64,000 bases of DNA from WRGA01 sp031553395 (GTDB lineage: Bacteria > Bacteroidota > Bacteroidia > Bacteroidales > WRGA01): the NCBI GenBank assembly GCA_031553395.1, contig JAVBLR010000001.1, positions 248,001 to 312,000 of the forward strand. The letters run 5' to 3'. A program made the translations under genes and the position numbers. Each line of letters starts with the position of its first letter. Positions within the stretch are counted from its first letter, which is position 1. The notes under the pieces are model-generated. The model had not been told where the DNA came from. It ran no database searches and was given only the letters and a program-made list of their open reading frames with translations. Below, in pieces: positions 8,925 through 17,199 of this stretch.

Positions 8925-8984
8925 AGGGGTTAAAGAAGTTATCAGAAGTCGGAAGGTACCGGAAGTTGTAAGGTATTTTTCGAC

Positions 8985-9057
8985 TTTTTTGTTATTAGTT
9001 ATTGGTTCTTTGTTATTCACATAAAATAACAAAGAACCAATAACTAATAACAAAAAA
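8985..9057. terminator. Bidirectional terminator, 33-bp perfect inverted repeat with heptamer units
   Basis: Positions 8985-9017 are the exact reverse complement of 9025-9057, with a 7-nt spacer. The stem has a T run on one side and an A run on the other, so it can terminate both converging genes. The left arm is made of 7-bp units, GTTATTA, GTTATTG, GTTCTTT and GTTATT. The right arm overlaps the end of the ABC ATPase gene. Just before it (8945-8975) is a looser repeat of GAAGTCG/GAAGGT-like units. Confidence 0.9.
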
Positions 9058-9826
9058 CAACTCTTCCTTCGGTATCAAATTTGAATAAATTACTTTGAAA
9101 AGCTTTGTCCAATAAACTTTCGTTGATAATTTCATCAGGAGTCTTATCAAATAACCCTAAGTTGTTGTCCATCAGCCATATTTTATTTGTCAATTTTAAT
9201 GCTAAATCTAATTCATGTGTAGAAAGAATAATTGATTTAGAAGTGTTTGTACTAATACTTCGCAGTAATGTGATGATTTCTATGCGGTTATTTAAGTCTA
9301 AATGAGCAGTTGGTTCATCCAATAAAATAATAGGCGTATCTTGAACTAATGCTTTGGCAATCATAACACGTTGTCTTTCACCATCGGATAGTTCGGATAA
9401 TGAACGATTGCGAAATTCTTCGAGTTTCATTAAGCAAATAGCCTCCTCTATTTTTTCCTTGTCAATAGCTGTAAGATTACCCAACCAATTGGTATAAGGG
9501 AAACGTCCCATCGACACCATATCAAAAACCGACAGCCCCCCTACCCTCACCGGATCTGTTAAAACTAAACTAATGAGCTTTGATTTTTCTTGAATAGATT
9601 TTTTATTAATCTTTTCATTATCAACATAAATATCTCCTAACAAAGGCTTTTGTAATCCGGCCAAAGTACGTAATAATGTAGATTTACCACAACCATTTGG
9701 CCCGATAATCGCAATCATATCTTTTGGAAAAACCGAAAGCTCAAGATTTTTCCGAATTAATTTGGTTTTTCCTTTTTGAACATAACCAATTGATAAATTG
9801 CTGGTATATAAAATAGGTTTGATAAT
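9044..9826 (-). CDS. ABC transporter ATP-binding protein (siderophore/cobalamin type), non-canonical start
   Basis: Walker A GPNGCGKST, signature LSDGERQRVMIAKAL, Walker B IILLDEPTAHLD and H-loop LSTHELD are all present. Overall similarity is to FecE/BtuD/HmuV ATPases that power uptake of iron chelates or cobalamin. The first in-frame ATG (9718) begins at the beta strand MIAIIGPNG and would remove the normal first ~36 residues. Those residues are encoded upstream in frame (PILYTSNLSIGY ... LELSVFPKD), closed by a TAA. No ATG, GTG or TTG occurs in that stretch; ATT at 9826 would give MIKPILYT, a typical start for this family. 260 residues on that reading. It follows rimM by 16 bp. No permease or binding protein is adjacent. 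Confidence 0.85.
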   Translation of the reverse strand: MIKPILYTSNLSIGYVQKGKTKLIRKNLELSVFPKDMIAIIGPNGCGKSTLLRTLAGLQKPLLGDIYVDNEKINKKSIQEKSKLISLVLTDPVRVGGLSVFDMVSMGRFPYTNWLGNLTAIDKEKIEEAICLMKLEEFRNRSLSELSDGERQRVMIAKALVQDTPIILLDEPTAHLDLNNRIEIITLLRSISTNTSKSIILSTHELDLALKLTNKIWLMDNNLGLFDKTPDEIINESLLDKAFQSNLFKFDTEGRVVFCY

Positions 9827-9842
9827 CTGCTGATTTTGAGAA

Positions 9843-10367
9843 TTAGTTTAAATTGAGCAATCCATCAGGTATTGATATTAACATTGTTTTTTCTTTCGGA
9901 TTAATTTCTATGATAAGATCTTCATTGGCAGGGATTAGTAATTCATTTTCATTATTTTCAATGCAAAAAAGGACATTGATGGTACTTTCATCTACAGCTG
10001 TAATTTTCCCTAAATAACCCTGAGTTTCATCTGTAACGGAAAATCCAATAAAGTCATCCCAACCAAATTCGGATGAAATATCACTGTCGTCCAGCATATT
10101 TTTGGGCAAAAAGACATTTAATCCAGTAAGTTCACGTGCCTTCGGTTCCGAGTCTATATTCTCAAGTTTAACAAGCACTGTCAAATTTGTTTTCGGACGA
10201 GTTTCTTCTACAAAAAACGGCACATATATTCCATCTATTTCACAAACAATGTAAGGAAATTCCGAAATCTCAAGGTATTCATTCTTAACCTGTAAGGATA
10301 ATTCACCCTTAATTCCGTGCGTTTTGGTTAGTTTTCCAATCAGGGAAAGTTCTTCTTTATATATCAT
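9843..10367 (-). CDS. rimM: RimM, 16S rRNA processing protein
   Basis: 174 residues, normal for RimM. Binds ribosomal protein S19 and helps mature the 30S head. The N-terminal RimM barrel begins IGKLTKTHGIKGELSL, the classic signature, and the PRC-barrel half includes WDDFIGFSVTDETQGYLGKI and the closing strand ELLIPANEDLIIEINP. It lies 23 bp after the M23 peptidase gene and 16 bp before the ABC ATPase gene, so probably co-transcribed. The usual rpsP/trmD neighbours are absent here, which is common in Bacteroidota. Confidence 0.95.
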   Translation of the reverse strand: MIYKEELSLIGKLTKTHGIKGELSLQVKNEYLEISEFPYIVCEIDGIYVPFFVEETRPKTNLTVLVKLENIDSEPKARELTGLNVFLPKNMLDDSDISSEFGWDDFIGFSVTDETQGYLGKITAVDESTINVLFCIENNENELLIPANEDLIIEINPKEKTMLISIPDGLLNLN

Positions 10368-10390
10368 TTAAAATCAATTTATTGTTGATT

Positions 10391-12094
10391 TTACCAATTA
10401 AAATCAGTTGTATATTTTGCTTCATTGCCACAGTTGTCGGTAACGGTTAATATAAAAGTATGTTCGCCGTTTTTCTGGATTCGAGAAGCATCTAATTTTG
10501 CTGATAATAAGCTGTTTTTGGCATCATATTCCAATAAATAAAATTTATTGTCAATCAATGCTTTAAAAGTTTTAATACCACTATCCTTATCCGAAATCTT
10601 ACAATTGATTTTTCCATTGATGCCCCATTTATTTGGCAAAACAGGTGTAATAACCGGAGATGTAAAATCCGATACTACGGCGTAGTCTCCAAAATCACGA
10701 ATTTTAGCTTCAAACCAGCCACCTTTGTATTCACTTTTATTGAAGATCTTACGACTGCCACTAACCCGGGCAATATAATATTTTGAGATATCTTCTCCCA
10801 GCATGTTTTCAGGAACTTTTATCTTCAATGGACAATAATCATGCAATGCAGCTGTTTCATACTGATGCAGTGTATAAACCGGAGATACACATTCCATACT
10901 ATTTCTGATACCATATTTAAACTGTAAATCGGTATACAAATTTCCAGAAGGAATCTTGAATTCCAAGTCGCTACGAGAATATGTATTATCTTGATTGTAT
11001 GACATTCGCTGCGTATTTGATTCGACTGATTTAGAGATCATTTCTTTTTTACCTTGAATTATAAAACTAAAAGTTGTTTGATTTCCAAAATAATCAGTTA
11101 ATGTATAACTCAGGTCATATTCACGTTCTTCGTTAATTGTAATAATGCCCCTATTTACAACATTGTTGTAAATGCGGAGTTTATTTCCCGGCTCCACATA
11201 CGATTTCATATAAAAAGAATCATTCCTCCTCCAATCTTCATAATCAACAAAACTATTTAAATAACGGGTTTCGGAAAATGCAAATTTATCCATTTTACTT
11301 CCAAAAATTTGCTTCCCATCAACTGTTAAAGAAATAATATAAGGTCCAAAAACATTCGTAACATTATCCATATAATCGTAGGCTTTTACAGCAACTCCAA
11401 TTTCACCCCAAGCCGTAATATCGGTACTTATGGATTTTTTTTCGGTTTTTTTATTCGCAACAAGAGGAAATTTTTTCTTAAATGCAGAACTATTTACTAG
11501 TCCTGCATTTTCCATTGGAATAATCATAATTCCCTGAATTTGAGGCGAACGATTGTCCGAAAGGTATCGTTGAAAAAAAGGAAGCGGATTCAGCGCCTCT
11601 TCTGTTTTGGTATCCCTTACTTCAAAGTGCAAATGTGGACCAAACGAACTTCCGGTATTTCCTCCTTTTCCAATATATTGTCCTTTTTTTACTCGAATCG
11701 TATTTTCGGGAAGAGTAAGATCGGCAGCAAAAGTTTCGTTTTCATACTGATATTTTCTGAGGTATTCTTCAGCCTCATCAAAAAAACCGTCCATGTGCCC
11801 GTATACCGTTGTATAACCAGTTTCAGGATGTGTAATATACAGAGCATTTCCGTATCCTACAGGAGAAACGGATATACGAGAAATATAGCCATCATCGAAA
11901 CTATACAAGGGCTCCCCTACTCTACCCTGGATTTTTATATCTATTCCCGAATGGAAATGATTATTTCGTAATTCGCCAAAATTGGCACTTAATAACATGG
12001 ATATTTTAACTGGAGAAGTTCCAATTGTTTGAGTATAACCATTTGAAATTGAAAATACTAATAAAGAAATACCTAAGAAAATTCTTTTTATCAT
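10391..12094 (-). CDS. M23 family metallopeptidase (LytM-type, secreted)
   Basis: 567 residues. Signal peptide MIKRIFLGISLLVFSISNGYTQ. The M23 domain is at the N-terminal end (about residues 30-170) with zinc ligands His48 and Asp52 in HFHSGID and the second motif GPHLHFEVRD near residue 155. The intervening YGHMDGF and GNTGSSFG segments also fit the family. Such enzymes cut peptide cross-links in peptidoglycan. The remaining ~380 residues are beta-rich, including Ig-like stretches (GINGKINCKISDKDSGIKTF, HTFILTVTDNCGNEA), as in the Bacteroidota long-form M23 proteins. It is 29 bp from the kinase-RapZ gene upstream. Confidence 0.92.
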   Translation of the reverse strand: MIKRIFLGISLLVFSISNGYTQTIGTSPVKISMLLSANFGELRNNHFHSGIDIKIQGRVGEPLYSFDDGYISRISVSPVGYGNALYITHPETGYTTVYGHMDGFFDEAEEYLRKYQYENETFAADLTLPENTIRVKKGQYIGKGGNTGSSFGPHLHFEVRDTKTEEALNPLPFFQRYLSDNRSPQIQGIMIIPMENAGLVNSSAFKKKFPLVANKKTEKKSISTDITAWGEIGVAVKAYDYMDNVTNVFGPYIISLTVDGKQIFGSKMDKFAFSETRYLNSFVDYEDWRRNDSFYMKSYVEPGNKLRIYNNVVNRGIITINEEREYDLSYTLTDYFGNQTTFSFIIQGKKEMISKSVESNTQRMSYNQDNTYSRSDLEFKIPSGNLYTDLQFKYGIRNSMECVSPVYTLHQYETAALHDYCPLKIKVPENMLGEDISKYYIARVSGSRKIFNKSEYKGGWFEAKIRDFGDYAVVSDFTSPVITPVLPNKWGINGKINCKISDKDSGIKTFKALIDNKFYLLEYDAKNSLLSAKLDASRIQKNGEHTFILTVTDNCGNEAKYTTDFNW

Positions 12095-12122
12095 AACTAA
12101 TTATCTTATTATTAAGTTATTG

Positions 12123-13562
12123 TCAATTATTTTTATTTTTTAGCATCGTTTGAATTCCTTGTTCCTGATGAATCAATTCAATTTTTACTCCAAATTTCTG
12201 ATGTAAATATTCTGCCAACTTCTGAGCCGAATATACAGAACGGTGTTGCCCGCCGGTACATCCGAATGAGAACATCAAATGTGTAAAATCCCGTTCGATA
12301 TATTTTTTTACAGAAGCATCAGCCAATGCAAAAATATGTTCAAGAAAAGGCTTTATTTCTCCGTCATTTTCCAAAAATTGTTGAACCGGTGCATCTAATC
12401 CGGTCAATTGCTTGTATTCATCGTATTTTCCCGGATTGTGGATAGAACGGCAATCAAATACAAAACCTCCCCCATTTCCCGATGTATCTTCCGGAATACC
12501 TTTTTTGTATGAAAAACTGTAAATCGTTACAGTCAATGAAGATTCTTTATATTCTTGTATCGTATTAATCTCCTGTTTTTCAATTAGTTTTTTAGATAAA
12601 TGTGCAAGGTAAGGATATTCAGTCAATTCTGACAAAAGCAATTCCTGAAGATTATTCAATGCAAATGAAATACTTTCTAAAAAATGCCTTTTCTTTTCAT
12701 AATAACCTCTAAAACCATAAACACCTAAAACCTGTAAAGTCCTGAATAATACAAAGTGATTTAATTGTTTGTAAAAAGAATTAGAATCTATAGTTTTAAA
12801 TTTTTGTAATTCAGATAAATAAGAGTCAATTAATTCTTTTCTTTCCTCTTTGGAGAAATTTGCTTTTGCCTGCCAAACAAATGACGCAACATCATAATAA
12901 ACAGGCCCTTTTCTTCCACCCTGAAAGTCAATAAAATAAGGATTTCCGTTTTTTATCATTACATTACGAGATTGAAAATCACGGTACATAAATGTGTCGT
13001 TATCCTCTTTCAGTAAATTATGGGCTAATTTTTCAAACTCTTTTTCCAATTCAACTTCCGAAAAATCAATGCTAGAAAGCTTTAAAAAGCAATATTTGAA
13101 ATAATTTAAATCCCAAAAAACGGTTTTTTTGTCAAATTCAGAAACCGGATAACAAATAGAAAAATCCAATCCTTCTGCTCCTTCATATTGAATATGAGGC
13201 AATAAACGGATTGTTTTTAACAATATATCCTTGTCCTGTAATGAAAAATCATTCTTATTTCTTTTCTGAATGATATCAAACAATGAAGTTTTACCTAAAT
13301 CTTCCTGTAAATAAAACTGTTCATCATTCGAAACAGTATATACTTCGGGTACTGGTAATCCTTTTTTCTTAAAATGCTTTGCCAATGATATAAATGCATG
13401 ATTTTCGGGCAGAGATTCACCTTTTACTCCAATATAGGAGTTCTTTTTTCCAACTATTCTATAATAACTTCGGTTAGAACCCGAACCTGTAATCAATTCA
13501 TAATTAGGGATTAATTCATCAGAAGTGTATGATTTGTATAGTTCAAAAAGTTCCTTTTCCAT
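12123..13562 (-). CDS. AmgK-like sugar kinase fused to RapZ C-terminal domain
   Basis: 479 residues. Residues ~1-330 are an aminoglycoside-phosphotransferase-fold kinase: GSGSNRSYYRI as the nucleotide loop, the catalytic loop MYRDFQSRNVMI near residue 190, and metal-binding YFIDFQGG. This resembles AmgK, the anomeric kinase of MurNAc/GlcNAc salvage. Residues ~345-470 match the RapZ C-terminal domain (FSYKKGIP, FDCRSIHNPG, GCTGGQHRSVY), which in E. coli senses glucosamine-6-phosphate. The P-loop kinase half of RapZ is missing. The frame is open to 13718, but ATG 13562 lies 25-32 bp below a TACTTTTG box and starts the kinase fold correctly. First gene of the operon with M23, rimM and the ABC ATPase. 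Confidence 0.87.
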   Translation of the reverse strand: MEKELFELYKSYTSDELIPNYELITGSGSNRSYYRIVGKKNSYIGVKGESLPENHAFISLAKHFKKKGLPVPEVYTVSNDEQFYLQEDLGKTSLFDIIQKRNKNDFSLQDKDILLKTIRLLPHIQYEGAEGLDFSICYPVSEFDKKTVFWDLNYFKYCFLKLSSIDFSEVELEKEFEKLAHNLLKEDNDTFMYRDFQSRNVMIKNGNPYFIDFQGGRKGPVYYDVASFVWQAKANFSKEERKELIDSYLSELQKFKTIDSNSFYKQLNHFVLFRTLQVLGVYGFRGYYEKKRHFLESISFALNNLQELLLSELTEYPYLAHLSKKLIEKQEINTIQEYKESSLTVTIYSFSYKKGIPEDTSGNGGGFVFDCRSIHNPGKYDEYKQLTGLDAPVQQFLENDGEIKPFLEHIFALADASVKKYIERDFTHLMFSFGCTGGQHRSVYSAQKLAEYLHQKFGVKIELIHQEQGIQTMLKNKNN

Positions 13563-13586
13563 TGTGTATAGGCAATTTTTAAGATG

Positions 13587-13594
13587 CAAAAGTA
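13587..13594 (-). promoter_or_regulatory. -7 box (TACTTTTG) of the kinase-RapZ operon
   Basis: The minus strand reads TACTTTTG (TAnnTTTG) 25-32 bp upstream of the ATG at 13562, implying a very short leader. No good -33 element is seen. It excludes the longer 13718 start. Confidence 0.6.
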
Positions 13595-13777
13595 TGATTA
13601 ATAATTGACATTTTTTTGAATTATAGGTGAACAAATGCCTCAAAATGCATGTTACATATAGGTACAAGCATTGTTTTTTAAAAAACTTCGAAAATGTTAA
13701 TTTTACCCAATGATGCATTTTTAAACTATATATTATTGAATTTATTATCTTATTTTTAATTATAAAAATAAAAAATT

Positions 13778-14407
13778 ATGGCACTAAGAGAAACAATTGA
13801 AGATGTAAAGAGTACAATCAAATATTGGTGGTTGTACCTTGTTTTGGGTGTTTTGTTTATTGTTGGAGGAATAATGTTGGCAGCCGATCCAATAAGCGCT
13901 TACATTGGTTTATCTATTTTTGCAAGCGTGTGGATTTTTGTATCCGGTATTTTTTCTGTAGCGTTTGCAGCCAGTAATAGTAAGATTCTTCCGGGATGGG
14001 GTTGGTATTTAGCCGGAGGTATCCTTGAGTTGTTATTAGGACTATTATTGATGTGTTTTCCTGGTATTATGGCAGTTGCGATACCATTTATTCTGGGATT
14101 TTGGCTGATGTTCAGGGGCATTTCCATTATTGCCGGTTCTATGGACCTGAAATCGTTACAAGTTTCTAATTGGGGTTGGGCGCTTGTACTTGGTATTTTA
14201 ATCGTTGTTTTATCGTTTTTGGTATTTGCTTATCCCGCAGCGGCAGGAGCCGGTTTATCCATATTTATGGCTGCAGCGATTATTGTACTTGGTATAGCAT
14301 CTATCGCTTTTTCTTTCATGCTGAAGTCTGCTAAAAATCACATTCAAGATATTGCAAAAAAAGTGGAAGATTTTGAGAAGAAAATTGAAGAAAACAAATC
14401 ACTATAG
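13778..14407 (+). CDS. HdeD family (DUF308) membrane protein
   Basis: 209 residues with six hydrophobic spans arranged as three repeated hairpins (LYLVLGVLFIVGGIMLA, IFASVWIFVSGIFSVAF, YLAGGILELLLGLLLM, then FILGFWLMFRGISIIAGS and so on). This is the HdeD/DUF308 pattern. In E. coli HdeD contributes to acid resistance; the role here is not known. The C-terminal tail is lysine/glutamate rich and cytoplasmic (IAKKVEDFEKKIEENK). It has its own terminator at 14435 and no operon partner. Confidence 0.88.
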   Translation: MALRETIEDVKSTIKYWWLYLVLGVLFIVGGIMLAADPISAYIGLSIFASVWIFVSGIFSVAFAASNSKILPGWGWYLAGGILELLLGLLLMCFPGIMAVAIPFILGFWLMFRGISIIAGSMDLKSLQVSNWGWALVLGILIVVLSFLVFAYPAAAGAGLSIFMAAAIIVLGIASIAFSFMLKSAKNHIQDIAKKVEDFEKKIEENKSL

Positions 14408-14434
14408 ATTTTCACCTTTTCCATATATAATTAG

Positions 14435-14479
14435 TCAGCTGGTATCCTTTAAAGAAAAGAAATACCAGCTGATTTTTTT
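14435..14479 (+). terminator. Rho-independent terminator of the HdeD-like gene
   Basis: TCAGCTGGTAT (14435-14445) pairs perfectly with ATACCAGCTGA (14462-14472), followed by seven T residues. Confidence 0.93.
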
Positions 14480-14600
14480 GTTATTTTTTAGGATAAATAT
14501 CAAACCAATTTTGTTTATATTTTGTTATATATGTTAAGTAGTGTTATGTTGTTTATAACCACTTTTCTAACTATGTTTTGCTATTTTAAAAACTAAAAAT

Positions 14601-15014
14601 ATGGAAACAAATGTATTTTGCAGCCTTTTTTCTCAAATTAAATGGGGATGGTATCTTATTGCAGTAGTTGTTGCTTTTCTGATGGGCGCATGGTGGTACT
14701 GGGGATTATTTACCAAGGCTTGGGAACGGGTATTTAAGGTTACTATTCCTAAAAAAGGAAGAATCCCTGAAGGTGTACTATTTGCCATATCAATGCAATT
14801 TTTAGTTACTGCGCTGATGGGGATTGTATTTTTTATGCTTGTAAAAGTATCGTTATGGTTGGCAATTCTTGCACTTGTAGCATTTTGTGGTTGGCAAAAA
14901 GCAGGTCTTAAATTTCGATACATCAAGTGGAAGGATTATTTTACGGCTGCTATGATAGAAGCCGGTTATACCTTTGTTGCAGGTATTATACTTATTATTT
15001 TTGCATGTGTGTAA
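14601..15014 (+). CDS. DUF1761-like small membrane protein
   Basis: 137 residues with four membrane spans. The first is followed by MGAWWYWGLFTKAWERV, close to the GALWYSPxLFGKAW pattern of DUF1761 proteins. The remaining spans are ISMQFLVTALMGIVFFMLV, LAILALVAFCGWQKAGL and AGYTFVAGIILIIFA. Function unknown. It is monocistronic, with a strong terminator at 15056. The family call is from memory of the motif. Confidence 0.65.
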   Translation: METNVFCSLFSQIKWGWYLIAVVVAFLMGAWWYWGLFTKAWERVFKVTIPKKGRIPEGVLFAISMQFLVTALMGIVFFMLVKVSLWLAILALVAFCGWQKAGLKFRYIKWKDYFTAAMIEAGYTFVAGIILIIFACV

Positions 15015-15055
15015 AAGCATTGTTATTGAGTGAAGTAAATAACCAATGAACTATA

Positions 15056-15113
15056 AAAGAGCAGGATAACTTCAATTTATTTACAAAGAAGATTATCCTG
15101 CTCTTTATTTTTT
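15056..15113 (+). terminator. Rho-independent terminator of the DUF1761-like gene
   Basis: AAAGAGCAGGATAA (15056-15069) pairs perfectly with TTATCCTGCTCTTT (15093-15106), followed by a T-rich run. Confidence 0.93.
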
Positions 15114-15141
15114 TGCTTTTGACTGAAAAATACTACATTTG
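15112..15141 (+). promoter_or_regulatory. Promoter of the XpaC-TelA pair (-33 TTTG / -7 TACATTTG)
   Basis: TTTG at 15112-15115 and TACATTTG at 15134-15141 are separated by 18 bp, which fits the Bacteroidota sigma factor consensus. Transcription would start about 20 bp before the ATG at 15171. Confidence 0.75.
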
Positions 15142-15170
15142 TATCTTTCAGAATTCAGGCTTTCACATAT

Positions 15171-15989
15171 ATGACAAAAGAAGATATAAAAGGTTGGTTT
15201 ACAAAACGTTCGAAGAAATGGGAATTAATAAATTTATGGTTTATGCTTATTCCCCTTTTTAGCTTTGGAAGTTTTTCATTTATTTCTCTGATATACATGG
15301 GAATTGCAGGAAAAAAAAGAATCTGGTCGATACTAGGTACTCTTTCGATGTTAGTAACTGCATTTTCATTTAGCGAAATAGTCAAAAACCAAAATCTTTT
15401 AGCTTCATTGTTATTTGCTATTTCTGTAATTACAACATTGGCTTATTCCATTTTTTCTTGCAAAGAGTTTCTTCAGCGTTTAGATCTTAGATTGAGGAAA
15501 TTTCCGTTGCAATGGTCTAAGAAATACAATTATGACAATATTGATGCCGATTTTGAATCGGCTATTCATGCCGGAAATATCAAAGCTCTTCCTGTAGGAA
15601 GTGATTTTATCGCTAGCCTTAAAACGTTGGAAAAAGAAATAGAATCGGAAAAATTGAAACTGGATATTCAAAAAATGATTACTATTTCGAAAACGATTAT
15701 GGAAAAAGATACATCTGTAGGAGAAATCTTTTTCGAACGAAATGCCGAAACTGTAAATAAAATTCTGAAAAAGTACGATGAACTAGAAAATACCCGCATC
15801 GATACACCGGAAATGAAAGAATCGTTATCAAAATTGGAGAATGATATTGGTTCTATCACAAAAGCTTTTGAGCAGGAATTAACTGATATGTACAAAAATG
15901 ATATGGTTGATATTGATGCTGAAACAAGAGCTTTTTTACAAACACTTAAAAATAGAGGATTGATTGATGATAATAATTTATATCAATAA
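15171..15989 (+). CDS. XpaC-like membrane protein (5-bromo-4-chloroindolyl phosphate hydrolysis family)
   Basis: 272 residues. Three or four hydrophobic segments lie in residues 20-100 (LWFMLIPLFSFGSFSFISLIYM, SILGTLSMLVTAFSF, LLASLLFAISVITTLAYS). A charged helical, probably coiled-coil region fills residues 125-272. The ending FEQELTDMYKNDMVDIDAE...LKNRGLIDD matches the end of XpaC-family proteins, whose genes usually precede telA, as here (gap 50 bp). The name comes from a phenotype in Bacillus; the molecular role is not established. The pair probably acts on envelope integrity or anion stress. Confidence 0.75.
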   Translation: MTKEDIKGWFTKRSKKWELINLWFMLIPLFSFGSFSFISLIYMGIAGKKRIWSILGTLSMLVTAFSFSEIVKNQNLLASLLFAISVITTLAYSIFSCKEFLQRLDLRLRKFPLQWSKKYNYDNIDADFESAIHAGNIKALPVGSDFIASLKTLEKEIESEKLKLDIQKMITISKTIMEKDTSVGEIFFERNAETVNKILKKYDELENTRIDTPEMKESLSKLENDIGSITKAFEQELTDMYKNDMVDIDAETRAFLQTLKNRGLIDDNNLYQ

Positions 15990-16039
15990 ACATCAACAAG
16001 CATCCACAAATAACAAAACAATAAATAACAGATAACAAA

Positions 16040-17101
16040 ATGAGTACTGATATTCAATTAAGCGCTGATACGGCATTGGTTTTGACAGATGATGAACGTC
16101 AAAAAGTTGAAGGTTATAAAGAAAAAATTAATTTGTCGGACACTAATATGGTGATACAATATGGTGTTCCTGCACAAAATAAGTTATCCTCATTTTCGGA
16201 GCAGGTATTAAGTCAGGTGCGAACCAAAGATATGGGAGAGCCTGGAGAAGTTTTGGCTTCTTTATCCAATAATCTCAGAGATTTTGATGATACGATTAAC
16301 AAAAAAAGCTTCTTTGGCTTATTCGATAGCCTAAAGAAAAGAGTAAACCGCATTAAATCAGAATATTCCAAAGTTGAAAAGAATATAGTAGGAATTGGGT
16401 TGCAGTTGGAAAAATACAATCAAACATTATTGAAAGACATTCATTTGTTTGACCGTTTATATGAAGAGAATAAAGAATATTTCAGGGAAATATCCCTGTT
16501 CATCATAGCCGGAGAAGAAAAAATAAAGGAAATGCATGAGCTTGTACTTCCTCAAATGAAAGCTGAGGCCGAACAATCCCAAGACCAGCAACTGGCACAA
16601 GCTTACCGGGATATGGAGCAACAAGTAAACCGGTTTGAGAAAAAAGTCCATGATTTGAAACTGAGCCGGATGATTTCCTTACAACTTGCTCCACAAATAC
16701 GTTTGGTGCAAAATAACAGCGCTGCTTTGACGGATAAGATACAATCAACCATTGCAAATACGCTTCCATTATGGAAAAACCAAATGGTACTATCATTGGG
16801 ATTGGTACATTCTCAACAGGCATTGGAAGCACAAAAAGCCGTAACAGATGCAACCAATAAACTATTGCAGAAGAATAGTGAAATGTTGAAACAATCGACT
16901 ACTCAAATTGCGCAGGAAACAGAGCGTGGTATTGTAGATATGGAAACTATCAGAAAGGCAAATACCGATTTATTTACAGCATTGGATGATTTGATGAGAA
17001 TACAAGCCGAAGGACGGCAAAAACGCTTGGATGCAGAAGTAGAACTAAAAAGTGCGGAATCGGAATTAAAATCTAGATTATTGGCAAACAGGCCATCATA
17101 A
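16040..17101 (+). CDS. telA: TelA family toxic-anion resistance protein
   Basis: 353 residues, normal for TelA/KlaA. Soluble, almost wholly helical, with the family landmarks FFGLFDSLKKRVNRIKSEYSKVEKNI, LEKYNQTLLKDIHLFDRLYEEN and LRLVQNNSAALTDKIQ-like (here IRLVQNNSAALTDKIQSTI) followed by LPLWKNQMVLSL. Linked to tellurite and antibiotic tolerance in other bacteria, with the mechanism unclear. It is preceded at 50 bp by the XpaC-like gene and followed by an octamer inverted repeat. The start is the only good ATG; the leader is A-rich (AATAACA-type units). Confidence 0.9.
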   Translation: MSTDIQLSADTALVLTDDERQKVEGYKEKINLSDTNMVIQYGVPAQNKLSSFSEQVLSQVRTKDMGEPGEVLASLSNNLRDFDDTINKKSFFGLFDSLKKRVNRIKSEYSKVEKNIVGIGLQLEKYNQTLLKDIHLFDRLYEENKEYFREISLFIIAGEEKIKEMHELVLPQMKAEAEQSQDQQLAQAYRDMEQQVNRFEKKVHDLKLSRMISLQLAPQIRLVQNNSAALTDKIQSTIANTLPLWKNQMVLSLGLVHSQQALEAQKAVTDATNKLLQKNSEMLKQSTTQIAQETERGIVDMETIRKANTDLFTALDDLMRIQAEGRQKRLDAEVELKSAESELKSRLLANRPS

Positions 17102-17121
17102 AATAAATATACCTATTATCT

Positions 17122-17184
17122 AATATGCCGATATGCCAATGGTATGGAGTATTCTTCATTGGAACATTGGCATATCGGCACATT
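17122..17184. repeat. Octamer-unit inverted repeat (AATATGCC/GATATGCC type), probable terminator
   Basis: The left arm has AATATGCC and GATATGCC (17122-17137) followed by AATGG. The right arm has GGAACATT, GGCATATC and GGCACATT (17161-17184), complementary over about 20 bp. It closely resembles the element at 6562-6617. It lies 20 bp after telA and within the false N-terminal extension of the next frame. Confidence 0.8.
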
Positions 17185-17199
17185 AATTCATTATCTTTT

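Noticed and set aside
10370..10392. Small AAAATCAA/TTGATTTT hairpin between rimM and the M23 gene
   Set aside because: Eight AT-rich pairs are expected by chance in this sequence, and the genes are closely spaced.
13563..13718. 52-codon extension of the kinase-RapZ gene
   Set aside because: It lies upstream of the -7 promoter box, so it would not be transcribed from that promoter, and does not resemble the family.
17125..17199. 25-codon N-terminal extension of the nucleoside phosphorylase
   Set aside because: It encodes the octamer inverted repeat; the phosphorylase domain begins at 17200.
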